DNA of 64,000 bases from Bacteroidales bacterium. Its GTDB lineage: Bacteria > Bacteroidota > Bacteroidia > Bacteroidales > UBA932. Made by a program: the position numbers and the translations under genes. The notes under the pieces are model-generated. The model did no database searches. It was given only the letters and a program-made list of their open reading frames with translations, and was not told the DNA's origin. Shown piece after piece: positions 7,497 through 16,085 of the stretch. The stretch lies in NCBI GenBank assembly GCA_016291185.1, contig JAEFAI010000004.1, positions 42,355 to 106,354 of the forward strand, read 5' to 3'. The stretch's first letter is position 1, and each line of letters begins with the position of its first letter.

Positions 7497-9278
7497 TTAC
7501 TGGATCAGCGCGACAATCTCGCCCTTCTGCACCTTCTTCCCTTGCGGGGCGGTGACGGCGACGATCTGGCCGTCGGCGGCGGGGAGAAGCTCCTCCATGC
7601 CGTACCAGGTCTGGACATAGCCGCAGGGCTTGCCGGAAGCGACCTGGGTGCCGACCGCCGGGGCGGTGGACTTGTCGTTCACATCCACCTGCCAGAGCAT
7701 CTGGCCGGCGGCGGGCGCCTGGATGGGCGTGGCCTTGGGATATTTCGCGAGCAGCGCGTTCAGGTCGAACTCAGGCATCTCCACAACCGCGCGCTTGACG
7801 ACGATCGGGGCGCCGGCCTTCTCGCGGAAGGCTTCGAGATCCTTGTTGAAACGCTCCTTGGCGATGCCGCTCTTGTAGTCGCGGTACTGACGCTCGTGCA
7901 TGGCAAGCTCAAAGAGCTCTTCATCGTCCTGGCCGCAGTCCCAGCCCTCTTCCTTCATCATCTGACGGAACTTCGGGAGCTCGTCGGGATACTCGTCCTG
8001 CGGGTTGCCGGTGTAGAACTCCATGCCCTTCTCCTTGGCGAGCGCGACGATCTCCGGAGCGAGCGGCCCGGGCAGGGTGCCCATCTTGCCGAGGATCATG
8101 CCCCAGGTGTCCTTGTCGATCGTGGAGAAGCGCGGCTTGTTCTGCGCCATCGCGAGCAGGTTCATCAGCGCCGTATTCTTGACGTACTGGCTGAACGGGG
8201 TCACGAGGGGCGGGTAGCCGAGGCGCGGCCACACGTATTCCACTTCGTTGAAGAGCTGGACCATCAGCGAATCGAGGCTGCTCTCCGGCTTGCCGTTGGC
8301 GCGCTCGGAGGCGTTGATCGCGGCCTTGAAGCCCGTCAGGTCGGCCATCATCGAGCCCATCATGCCGCCCGGCAGGCCGCAACCGACGAGCAGGGAGGTC
8401 ATCTGGGCGTTGGTCGGGTTGATCCAGTAGCCGAGGAAGTCGTCGATGAATTCCTGCGTGAGGCTGCGGACCTCCATGTAGGCGTCCATGTTGATGTCCT
8501 TCACGAGGAAGCCGTCGGCCTTCATCATCTGCTGGATGGTGATCACGTCCGGGTGGACCTTACCCCAGGAGAGGGGCTCGACGGCCACGTCGAGGTAGTC
8601 GGCGCCGGCGCGGGCGACCTCCAGCATGGAGGCGGGGGAGAAGCCCGGGCCGCTGTGGCCGTGGTACTGGACCTTGATCTGCGGGTGGCGCTTCTTGATG
8701 CCGGCGACGATCAGGCCGAGCTCCGTCGGACGGCCGACACCGGCCATGTCCTTGAGGCAGATCTCGTCCGCGCCGTACTCAACAAGCTGATCCACCAGCT
8801 TGAGGTAATACTCCACCGTGTGTACGGGGGAGTGGGTGATGGAGAGGGCGGCCTGGGAAATCATGCCGGCCTTCTTCGCGTATTCGATGGAAAGCTTGAG
8901 GTTGCGCGGGTCGTTCAGGCCGCAGAAGGAACGGGAGATGTCGGTGCCCTGCGCCTTCTTGACCTTAAACATTAATTCGCGCACGTCCGCAGGCACGGGG
9001 TACATGCGCAGCGCGTTCAGGCCGCGCTCCAGCATATGGGTCTGAATGCCGGCCTTGTGGAAGGGAGCCGTCCACTTGCGCACGGACACGTTCGGGTTCT
9101 CGCCGTAGAGGAGGTTCACCTGCTCGAAGGCGCCGCCGTTGGTTTCGACACGGTCGAAGCAACCCATTTCAATGATGGGCGGGGCCACCCGCACCAACTG
9201 GTCCACACGCGGCTGATATTTGCCGGAGGACTGCCACATGTCCCTGTAAACCAGGGAGAATTTTATCTCTTTTGCCAT
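7497..9278 (-). CDS. Carboxyltransferase (OadA/PycB-like) with a biotin-type domain lacking the biotinyl lysine
   Basis: 593 aa, related to oxaloacetate decarboxylase alpha / pyruvate carboxylase subunit B. Residues about 5-450 hold the TIM-barrel carboxyltransferase domain: FSLVYRD, active-site lysine region EICLK176DMAG and metal ligands QYH206GH208SGPG, all intact. The last 75 residues look like a biotinyl/lipoyl domain (IQAPAAGQM ... GKKVQKGEIVALIQ), but where the usual EAMKM carries the biotin lysine there is G560-M-E-E. It may therefore use biotin on another subunit, or the domain may be structural. The longer frame up to 9350 adds 24 residues of non-homologous leader; MAKEIKFSLVYRD (ATG 9278) fits homologues and follows a promoter. 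The biological reaction is not certain. Confidence 0.85.
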   Translation of the reverse strand: MAKEIKFSLVYRDMWQSSGKYQPRVDQLVRVAPPIIEMGCFDRVETNGGAFEQVNLLYGENPNVSVRKWTAPFHKAGIQTHMLERGLNALRMYPVPADVRELMFKVKKAQGTDISRSFCGLNDPRNLKLSIEYAKKAGMISQAALSITHSPVHTVEYYLKLVDQLVEYGADEICLKDMAGVGRPTELGLIVAGIKKRHPQIKVQYHGHSGPGFSPASMLEVARAGADYLDVAVEPLSWGKVHPDVITIQQMMKADGFLVKDINMDAYMEVRSLTQEFIDDFLGYWINPTNAQMTSLLVGCGLPGGMMGSMMADLTGFKAAINASERANGKPESSLDSLMVQLFNEVEYVWPRLGYPPLVTPFSQYVKNTALMNLLAMAQNKPRFSTIDKDTWGMILGKMGTLPGPLAPEIVALAKEKGMEFYTGNPQDEYPDELPKFRQMMKEEGWDCGQDDEELFELAMHERQYRDYKSGIAKERFNKDLEAFREKAGAPIVVKRAVVEMPEFDLNALLAKYPKATPIQAPAAGQMLWQVDVNDKSTAPAVGTQVASGKPCGYVQTWYGMEELLPAADGQIVAVTAPQGKKVQKGEIVALIQ

Positions 9279-9309
9279 ATTTCGGTGGTGTTTCTTGAGA
9301 GAAATCTCA

Positions 9310-9317
9310 CAAAGATA
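9310..9317 (-). promoter_or_regulatory. Promoter -7 box of the carboxyltransferase gene
   Basis: TATCTTTG on the minus strand, 31 nt before the chosen ATG 9278. It lies downstream of the longer possible start at 9350, which supports 9278. Confidence 0.65.
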
Positions 9318-9339
9318 GTGATTTTTCTTTCTTCCGCGC

Positions 9340-9369
9340 TTGCATCCCAAAAATATTTTTGTACCTTTG
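9340..9369 (+). promoter_or_regulatory. Promoter of tRNA-His
   Basis: TTG (9340-9342), exactly 19 nt, then TACCTTTG (9362-9369): a textbook Bacteroidota housekeeping promoter, 17 nt before the tRNA. Confidence 0.88.
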
Positions 9370-9386
9370 CATTCCCTTCTGAATAT

Positions 9387-9463
9387 GGTGCGATTAGTTC
9401 AGTTGGTAGAGCACCAGATTGTGGTTCTGGGTGTCGTGGGTTCGAGCCCCACATCGCACCCCA
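9387..9463 (+). tRNA. tRNA-His (anticodon GTG), with encoded CCA and G-1
   Basis: Full cloverleaf: acceptor GTGCGAT (9388-9394) pairs with ATCGCAC (9453-9459), D-arm AGTTCAGTTGGTAGAGC, anticodon loop TTGTGGT with GTG at 9421-9423, T-arm GTGGG-TTCGAGC-CCCAC. The extra G-1 (9387) opposite C73 (9460) is the histidine identity feature. CCA is encoded at 9461-9463. It has its own promoter and terminator. Confidence 0.97.
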
Positions 9464-9467
9464 AAAC

Positions 9468-9495
9468 AAAGACCTCCCCGCCGGGAGGTCTTTTT
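9468..9495 (+). terminator. Intrinsic terminator of tRNA-His (bidirectional)
   Basis: Perfect 11-bp stem AAAGACCTCCC / GGGAGGTCTTT with loop CGCC, followed by TTTTT in the plus direction. On the minus strand the stem is followed by TTTGTTTTG, so it can also stop the convergent fimbrial operon that ends at 9553. Confidence 0.9.
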
Positions 9496-9552
9496 GGTTT
9501 TGGAGCGGAGCCCATTCTCTTGCCCCGTCGCTGTGCGGCTGACCTGGGGGTG

Positions 9553-12500
9553 CTACTGGACCTCCGAAAGGGCCTTGTACATAAAGCCTGAGAGCTGGAT
9601 CGGATTTGATCCGACGGTGAAGGTAATGGATTTCTGGTTGACCAGCGGGCTCCAGTCGCCGGAAGTGCGGTCTCCCGGATACTCATTCACGTTGTTGAAG
9701 GCAATCCACTGGAAGTCCGTTGAACTGCCGGGGTAGCGGAAATAGGTTCCGGCATCCGAATCTGGCGTGGCCTCCGCCGGACGATTAGACGAGACGAATG
9801 TAAACTTGCAATAATAGAAGCGCTGCGCTTTGTATTGCGCCGATCCTGAGAACGGAAGCCCAAGCATACCGGGGTCGCCGGCCATGAAGGTCAGTCTGTA
9901 GCGGGCGTCGGTCGCAACGGTACTTCCCGGCGTTCCTCCCAAGCATAGATTACCACTGTTGTCTAATACAGGATCCGGGGCGCCCGCGTCAAGCTTCTCG
10001 ATCTTTAATTTAAAATAGGATTCATCTTTAATGCTGGGTGGATAAATGACCCAGGCGCTGCCATCCTCCTGGAACCAGGTCTTCATGTCGGAATTCTTGA
10101 CTTCGAGCGAGTGCAGACGCGGCTTGCGGAGACGCTCGTAACGGAATTCCTGCGTCACATATCCGTCGGCTTCCAGACGGAACACGATCGGATCGTAGGA
10201 CGGAGATCCCTTGGTGGCGGTCTTGAGAACGACCTCATGGTAGTTGGGCATGCCATTCGTACCCGTCGGGCCGGTCGGTGTCCAGCCGCTCTGGTAGCTG
10301 CCCGGCGATACGGCATACAGGCCGGAGCTCCTTCCGTGCTGTTCGGAATTCCCGCCAATGTAATTACCTTCCGCATCGGTCAGTCGGATGGTCGTGGCGT
10401 GGGGATCCGCGGGGTCAGTAAAATAGGCGAAGATAACAGCACGGTCATCGCTCGCGTTGCTGTACTTGAGTCCGGATTCTACCCTTCCATACGCCACATT
10501 GGACCAGTTGCTCCCGTTCTTGAAGCCTTCCAGCAGACCATAGGAATACTTGGGCATGCCCTTATTGAAATGATAAGGCTCAAGTGATGCGGTGTAGTAA
10601 TCTTCCGCTTCCAAGGTCACACAGATATCGCCCATATTGTTGAGTGTGCGGAAGGAAAACTCGTTGGTCCCGTTTGTCGGGGTGAATGAATAAACACCCG
10701 TATCGATGAAATTCAGATTCGCTATTTCCTCCGTAATCGCGAGTCCGCGAAGCGTCATCGTAATCTCCGGATAAATATCGTGCTGCTGCGCGTCCTTGCC
10801 CTTGGCGTCAACAGAGAACACAAAGCGAACGGGCTGATCCGGCAAGCAGGGGACCGGGTCGGGATACTTCAACTCGTGAAATTCTTTATAATTGAAGTTA
10901 TAGAACTCGTCCCAGGACGAGCCCTTGATATCCTCATGGATGAAGAAGGGATTCGTCACCCAAACCTTCGCGTGATTGTTGTCGCAATTGGTCTTGAAGT
11001 GACAGGTTACTGTGCGCCACATGCGCTCATCCGCCCCCATCGTCAGCGGGAATTTCTCGCTGTCGCGATAATCATCCCAGGAAATGGTCCGTAAATATTG
11101 GAAGGCGGGCTTGCCGGCATAGTCGGGGTGCAGAGAGGTGGATTCTCCGTACACAACGGACATGTTCTCTTCGGGGTAAGCCAGGTCCGGCGACAGGGTC
11201 ATCCGGTCGGCTTCAATCGTAAAGGTCAGCGGGAACATGGATTTCAGCAAGCCGTCCGGGATGCTGAACGAGATGGTTTCCTCCTCACCTTTCCGGGGGA
11301 AAATGCGCTCTTGTTCGCAGGTGACTTTAAGCGGCTGCTTCGGAAGCACGCTAATGACCACGTCGCGGTAAATCCGGCTGGCGGGCGAGTTGGCCGTCGC
11401 TTGCTGTACGCCCGTGATTCGGATGGTCTGGCTGCGCGCCGTCCGCCCTTCATATCTTTTCACCTTGAAATAAACCTGAAGCCAGCCTTCGGACTCCTGG
11501 GTGGTCACAGGAAGCGCCTTCAGCTCAAGAGCCTCGATGACATCGTCATAGTCCCCGTTGGGAAGTTTTTTCTTATCTGTTGGCGGAAGCAGTTCCGCCT
11601 TCAGAAATTGATTCTTGGTCTGGTCCGTCTCTGTGATGGCGGCTCCCGTCTGGTTGGAGAAATAGACGTGGAGCGTGGTCTCTTCTTCCTCGTCCGCAGC
11701 CGTATAAGTCTTGGCCATCCAGTTCAGGTGCAGACGGCCGATGCCATCGGAAATATCGGAGAGGTGCCCGGTGGTAACGTCCGCCGAGACGTCCGCACTA
11801 CCGGCGGATGCGGCGGCTGCCTGCGGGGTCGCGTGCCCTTTGGAGAGGATCCGGCTGACCCAGATCTGATACTTGAAGTTGCGGTAGATCGGGTAGTAAC
11901 GAGACTCAAGATCTCCGTTCTCGTCCGCAATGGTCTCCATCAGGTCCACTTTGTAGTAACAAGGCTCTCCATGGTCGTCCGGGCTCTCTGGATGCTCATA
12001 GTACTTGCCGTAAATGATGACGTAAGACGGCGGGATGCTCTCGGAGGGGGCGGGGCGTTCATACAGGTACACGGCGCTCTCGTTGTCGCTTTGGGAATAA
12101 AGATCCTCCAGCGAGGAAGCCAGTGCGACTCGTCCTCCGTCTATGAACTGGTCTTCGTAGCCAGGGTCCCCGGGCTGCTTCGGAACGAACTCGGAAGCCT
12201 CGGGGATGGACGTGTCAAATAGCGTCCCGGACGGAAGGCTGGCGGGATAATTCATCGCCCGCAACTCATCAAAGCCTTTGGTCTCGTAATGGTTGACAAA
12301 GCCGCCTGTGGCGGTGCTGTAGGGGGCGATGGAGCCTCGGGACGGCACATTGATGACGGCCATGCTGATGGCTTCAAAATGAGATTGCTCCTTGGGCAGG
12401 GAATACAAAACGATCTTGGCCCAGTTGCGGATCAGCGGGATATTCTTGAATTGATCGTTGACGGCATCTTCTACCTGGAAGCCGCCATGGGCGTAGAACT

Positions 12501-13263
12501 GTTCATCCTCTTCCTTGCTTACGCCGTACCGGTATTTGTGACCGTTGTCGTCAGGCGCGGAGACATAGTATCCACCTTCTTTCTTGGCGGTGATGCCTCC
12601 CTGGAAGGTCTTCATCTGCCAATAGGCCTTGGCTTTGAGGGACTTCTCCTCCTCGGCCCCGGCTTCCGTATATTTCCTGAGCTGGGAAAGCTGGACGGGA
12701 ATCACGTCGGAGTCCCAGCCGAAAGGAAGCGTGGAAGGGCCGTTCCCAAGGAAATGAATGGTTCGGTTGCTGGTGGACATCGGCAGGGTGACTTCGTAAT
12801 TATACGTCGGCACCGTCCGGGTAATGGTCTGCACAATATACACCGGATGTCCCGTGTATTCCGTCGTCTCAATGTCCGTGACCGTCTCTTCTCCTGTCCC
12901 GGGATCAGTCGTTACTTCGTAGTAAAGCGGATGGTTGTCACCGTCTTTCTTCTGGACCTTCTTCTCTACCGGGAACTCAACCATGGTCGGGTCCCCAATC
13001 AACCGGGCCTCCTTGTAATCCTTGAGGTACCCGGATCCGCCGAATACGGCGAGGTGCAAGGTCTCCAGGCCGCCGGTCAGGTCGCTGTCAAGACCATCTC
13101 CGACAGCTTTGGTGGGCTTGTCGACAGGCGGGCCCTGAACGGAGAAGCGAATGGTGATGGGCAAGCCTTCAATGTCCAGGGACGGCTCCGGCTCCTGCAT
13201 CTCTTCTTTGATGCAGGACACCAGCGCAAGCGCTGACAATATGACCCATTTCCACGCTTTCAT
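9553..13263 (-). CDS. Very large fimbrial-locus lipoprotein, putative adhesin or tip component
   Basis: 1236-aa predicted lipoprotein, last gene of the fimbrial operon. Seen: lipoprotein signal MKAWKWVILSALALVSC17 followed by IKEE, which fits the Bacteroidota surface-export signal (acidic residues after Cys). Then a fimbrillin-like N-terminal strand ending PTKAVGDG, and several beta-rich regions without a family I can name. No von Willebrand A motif was seen, although its size and distal position recall Mfa5 of Porphyromonas. ATG 13263 was chosen over an 85-residue low-complexity extension; it overlaps the previous stop by 4 bp (ATGA). Function as surface adhesin is inferred from context. Confidence 0.75.
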   Translation of the reverse strand: MKAWKWVILSALALVSCIKEEMQEPEPSLDIEGLPITIRFSVQGPPVDKPTKAVGDGLDSDLTGGLETLHLAVFGGSGYLKDYKEARLIGDPTMVEFPVEKKVQKKDGDNHPLYYEVTTDPGTGEETVTDIETTEYTGHPVYIVQTITRTVPTYNYEVTLPMSTSNRTIHFLGNGPSTLPFGWDSDVIPVQLSQLRKYTEAGAEEEKSLKAKAYWQMKTFQGGITAKKEGGYYVSAPDDNGHKYRYGVSKEEDEQFYAHGGFQVEDAVNDQFKNIPLIRNWAKIVLYSLPKEQSHFEAISMAVINVPSRGSIAPYSTATGGFVNHYETKGFDELRAMNYPASLPSGTLFDTSIPEASEFVPKQPGDPGYEDQFIDGGRVALASSLEDLYSQSDNESAVYLYERPAPSESIPPSYVIIYGKYYEHPESPDDHGEPCYYKVDLMETIADENGDLESRYYPIYRNFKYQIWVSRILSKGHATPQAAAASAGSADVSADVTTGHLSDISDGIGRLHLNWMAKTYTAADEEEETTLHVYFSNQTGAAITETDQTKNQFLKAELLPPTDKKKLPNGDYDDVIEALELKALPVTTQESEGWLQVYFKVKRYEGRTARSQTIRITGVQQATANSPASRIYRDVVISVLPKQPLKVTCEQERIFPRKGEEETISFSIPDGLLKSMFPLTFTIEADRMTLSPDLAYPEENMSVVYGESTSLHPDYAGKPAFQYLRTISWDDYRDSEKFPLTMGADERMWRTVTCHFKTNCDNNHAKVWVTNPFFIHEDIKGSSWDEFYNFNYKEFHELKYPDPVPCLPDQPVRFVFSVDAKGKDAQQHDIYPEITMTLRGLAITEEIANLNFIDTGVYSFTPTNGTNEFSFRTLNNMGDICVTLEAEDYYTASLEPYHFNKGMPKYSYGLLEGFKNGSNWSNVAYGRVESGLKYSNASDDRAVIFAYFTDPADPHATTIRLTDAEGNYIGGNSEQHGRSSGLYAVSPGSYQSGWTPTGPTGTNGMPNYHEVVLKTATKGSPSYDPIVFRLEADGYVTQEFRYERLRKPRLHSLEVKNSDMKTWFQEDGSAWVIYPPSIKDESYFKLKIEKLDAGAPDPVLDNSGNLCLGGTPGSTVATDARYRLTFMAGDPGMLGLPFSGSAQYKAQRFYYCKFTFVSSNRPAEATPDSDAGTYFRYPGSSTDFQWIAFNNVNEYPGDRTSGDWSPLVNQKSITFTVGSNPIQLSGFMYKALSEVQ

Positions 13264-16085
13264 CGTTCCCGGTCTCCCCAAGTGAATACTTTTCGGTTTT
13301 CTCCTGTAAGCTGATCCTGTTCGCCCCAATACCAGATATCGTAAACGCAACGGCCCAGGGCGAATTCTTCGTTGACGTCTTCCACGCCGCCGGCCACGAC
13401 CTTGACCGCGCCGTTGGCCGACCAATAGTAGCCTCCCTCCGAGAAGAGGAAGGTAAACGCCTTGTTGGCGGACAGCATGGCTATAAACTTGATCTCTCCG
13501 CGCGTCGGCAGGCGCCAACGTCCGGCCGGATAGCCGTCTTCCTGGTAGGCGGCGCAGCGGTAAACGGCTTCCTCATAGTAGGTGCCGCGGTAATACTCCA
13601 CGCCACCATATTTGGAGGCAATGAGGTAGCTGGGCGCCATGAGGTTGGCCGTTCGCTCGGAAGGGTCGGCGGGATAATAATGCTGCAGGGTGCGCTGTCC
13701 CGTAGGGTCTTCTATGCTTGGCGCCAATGTCCAGGCGGAATGGTGCTCTTCGGGCCAGGAATAGGGGACGCTGGCTTCCACGGGCTTCGGGCTGCCGAAC
13801 CCGTCATACACGCTTTGCCACGCCGATTCGCTCCAGGTATTCCAGAAGTTGGAACTGGCCTCCGGGTAGGTCGGGTTGGGATAGTGGTCGAACCAGGTGC
13901 CGTCAACCACATCGCCATCCGCGGCTGCTTGACCGTGGAAGCGCTTCTTCCCGAGGAAGCTGTTCTCGTCTTCCAGATTGTCCACCGTGGTCATTCGGGC
14001 GTCCCCGATGACGAAATCCGAGTCTTCCGGCAAAACGGAGACATCGATACGGTACAGGGCTTTGCTGCCTCCGGTATAGTTGATGACCCGCCATTGCAGA
14101 TCCTGCATCTCGGGAATCAGGCGGCTGAAGCTTTCCGCTACATTATTCGTGCTGTTCGTGTTGAACTTATAGTCCTTGTTATTCTTGTACCAGTTGCCGA
14201 TAATATCATAGGACTTGGTGCGCTTGTACTGCGCGCCGTCGATATACACATATCCGTTGTGTGAGTTGTTGGTGTCGGAGTTGTTCCAAACCTTGATGTA
14301 GATACCCGGGAGCTGGACAATCTTGATGTTTTTCCGATACTCTTGATGGCTCAGGTCCGCGTGCTCCACCGAGAAAGAAACCGTGTACGGGGCATAGTCA
14401 AAAGTCTTTTCCGTGTAGTGATTTTCAATCGTGTGATGGAAGTGGATCTCCGATGCGTCTTCATTCATGCTGATCCAGCCGGGCACCAGCACCTCTCCCT
14501 GCTCGCTGACGAGCCGGGTGGCTTCTGTGCTGAAATCCAGATACAGGGATCCGACTTCGTATCCGTGTCGCCGTCCATGGTCGTTCGGGTCGTCGGTGAC
14601 TTTCCGGACAAACCCGCGATTTCCCGGCCCCCGGCAGACATCCGGGTCGCTTTCGGGCAATGTCAAATCGGTATTCGGCACATCACCATAGAAGGGCCGC
14701 GTGGCGATGACGTTCTCGATGGTGATCGGATGGCTGCTGGTGTAGGGCACGGTGAGGTCCGTCACGTTATGGATCTCGTATTCCTCTTTATCGACGGAAA
14801 GATAGCGCGCTTTGCCGATCTCGGCGTTCTTCACGACCACGTTCTTGTCCTGCCAGTACACCACATAGACGGAGCCCGTCGTCTCGACCTCGGCTTCGTC
14901 CGTCTCCGCGCCGAGAATGCCCACGTCAATATTTACGTGGTACCAGTTGTTCCTCACGAAGTGGCAAAGGTAGTCGGAAGGATTTACGCCGGGCGCCGCA
15001 TCGCGGACGTCGTCCGGAATGACGACTTTATAATAAAACTGTTTCTGGCTTTGGGGCTGCGGGACCCCCTGCGCATCATAGACCACCCGGACGAAGGGGA
15101 TGATCAGTTTCAGGAACGGCTCCTTGGTCGGCGCAATCGAGGAACTGTGGCTCCACTGCTGGGGGTACATATAAAAAGGATAGGTGTTATAGTAATCGCC
15201 GGTTTTGTCGAAGTAAAACTTGAGCTCGTCGTTTTGCTTGTATGCAAAAGGCATCGGGTTTTCCTTAAAGCTGAAATACTCTCCGTCGACATCATGGTCC
15301 GGATCCGGGTCTCTCGGATTCGGGAAAGGCCCTCCGAGCGTGACCGTGTTTACGGCATTTACCAGGTACACCTGCATGCCCTCAAGCATCGGCATCCAGG
15401 TGTCATTGCCGGAGATCACCTCGTCGGCCACATTCACGCCTACCGTCAGTTTGCTGGCGTAGCGGACTGCTTCTATGGTGGCGGAGGAGGCCATGACCAT
15501 GCTGCGCCCGTTGAGCCGCATCGTGACCTCGCCGCTCATCATGAAGTTCTTGTGGGAGTGCATCTTCGAGGTAAGGTGGTCATCGTACCGGTCCGGGAAG
15601 ATAAAGTCGGTCGTTATGGTCCTGCTCTTCAGTTCGGGTAAAGACGTGTTCGCGAGATTGTTTTCATCCGCGACAAGAACATCGGGACAGTTGACAACGG
15701 CGAAGACGCGGCAGGTCTGGATGTCTTCCGTGTCGCTATACGGGAAGATCTTGTGGTTGATCAGGTCCGCTCCCAGGTCCAGGCGGAAAACATCGCTCTT
15801 GTTCTTGCCGGAGGTTACTCTCTTATGGTACGTGGCATCGTGCTCTGTGTCGCCGCCCGGATAGAAAAAGAAGTCCACATAGTCTATCTTGTTTTCGCGC
15901 AGAATCACGTAATTGCCTTGTTGGTAGTCAATGTCGATTCCGTCGGCCGGCGCCTTGGTGTTCGGGGAATCGTCGCTGATCACGGTCAGTTCAATGAATG
16001 GACACGAAAATTCCAGCCCTTTCGTGCAGGAGAGCAGGGAAACGGCCAGGATCAGCAGCAGATATGAGCACCACTTTCGCGTCAT
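13260..16085 (-). CDS. Fimbrial tip-type lipoprotein with C-terminal lectin-like domain
   Basis: 941 aa. Lipoprotein signal MTRKWCSYLLLILAVSLLSC20; N-terminal strand ending DDSPNTKAPADG, the TKA pattern of FimA/Mfa-like proteins. The middle has NNWYHVNIDVGI, similar to the NxY strand of fimbrillin-family anchors. The last 120 residues (DGYPAGRWRLPTRGEIKFIAML ... GGYYWSANG) resemble the domain found at the end of large Bacteroidales fimbrial proteins and of DUF1566/Fib_succ_major modules, which have a C-type-lectin-like fold. Probable tip adhesin, by inference. It overlaps both neighbours by 4 bp (ATGA at 13260-13263 and 16082-16085). Confidence 0.75.
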   Translation of the reverse strand: MTRKWCSYLLLILAVSLLSCTKGLEFSCPFIELTVISDDSPNTKAPADGIDIDYQQGNYVILRENKIDYVDFFFYPGGDTEHDATYHKRVTSGKNKSDVFRLDLGADLINHKIFPYSDTEDIQTCRVFAVVNCPDVLVADENNLANTSLPELKSRTITTDFIFPDRYDDHLTSKMHSHKNFMMSGEVTMRLNGRSMVMASSATIEAVRYASKLTVGVNVADEVISGNDTWMPMLEGMQVYLVNAVNTVTLGGPFPNPRDPDPDHDVDGEYFSFKENPMPFAYKQNDELKFYFDKTGDYYNTYPFYMYPQQWSHSSSIAPTKEPFLKLIIPFVRVVYDAQGVPQPQSQKQFYYKVVIPDDVRDAAPGVNPSDYLCHFVRNNWYHVNIDVGILGAETDEAEVETTGSVYVVYWQDKNVVVKNAEIGKARYLSVDKEEYEIHNVTDLTVPYTSSHPITIENVIATRPFYGDVPNTDLTLPESDPDVCRGPGNRGFVRKVTDDPNDHGRRHGYEVGSLYLDFSTEATRLVSEQGEVLVPGWISMNEDASEIHFHHTIENHYTEKTFDYAPYTVSFSVEHADLSHQEYRKNIKIVQLPGIYIKVWNNSDTNNSHNGYVYIDGAQYKRTKSYDIIGNWYKNNKDYKFNTNSTNNVAESFSRLIPEMQDLQWRVINYTGGSKALYRIDVSVLPEDSDFVIGDARMTTVDNLEDENSFLGKKRFHGQAAADGDVVDGTWFDHYPNPTYPEASSNFWNTWSESAWQSVYDGFGSPKPVEASVPYSWPEEHHSAWTLAPSIEDPTGQRTLQHYYPADPSERTANLMAPSYLIASKYGGVEYYRGTYYEEAVYRCAAYQEDGYPAGRWRLPTRGEIKFIAMLSANKAFTFLFSEGGYYWSANGAVKVVAGGVEDVNEEFALGRCVYDIWYWGEQDQLTGENRKVFTWGDRER

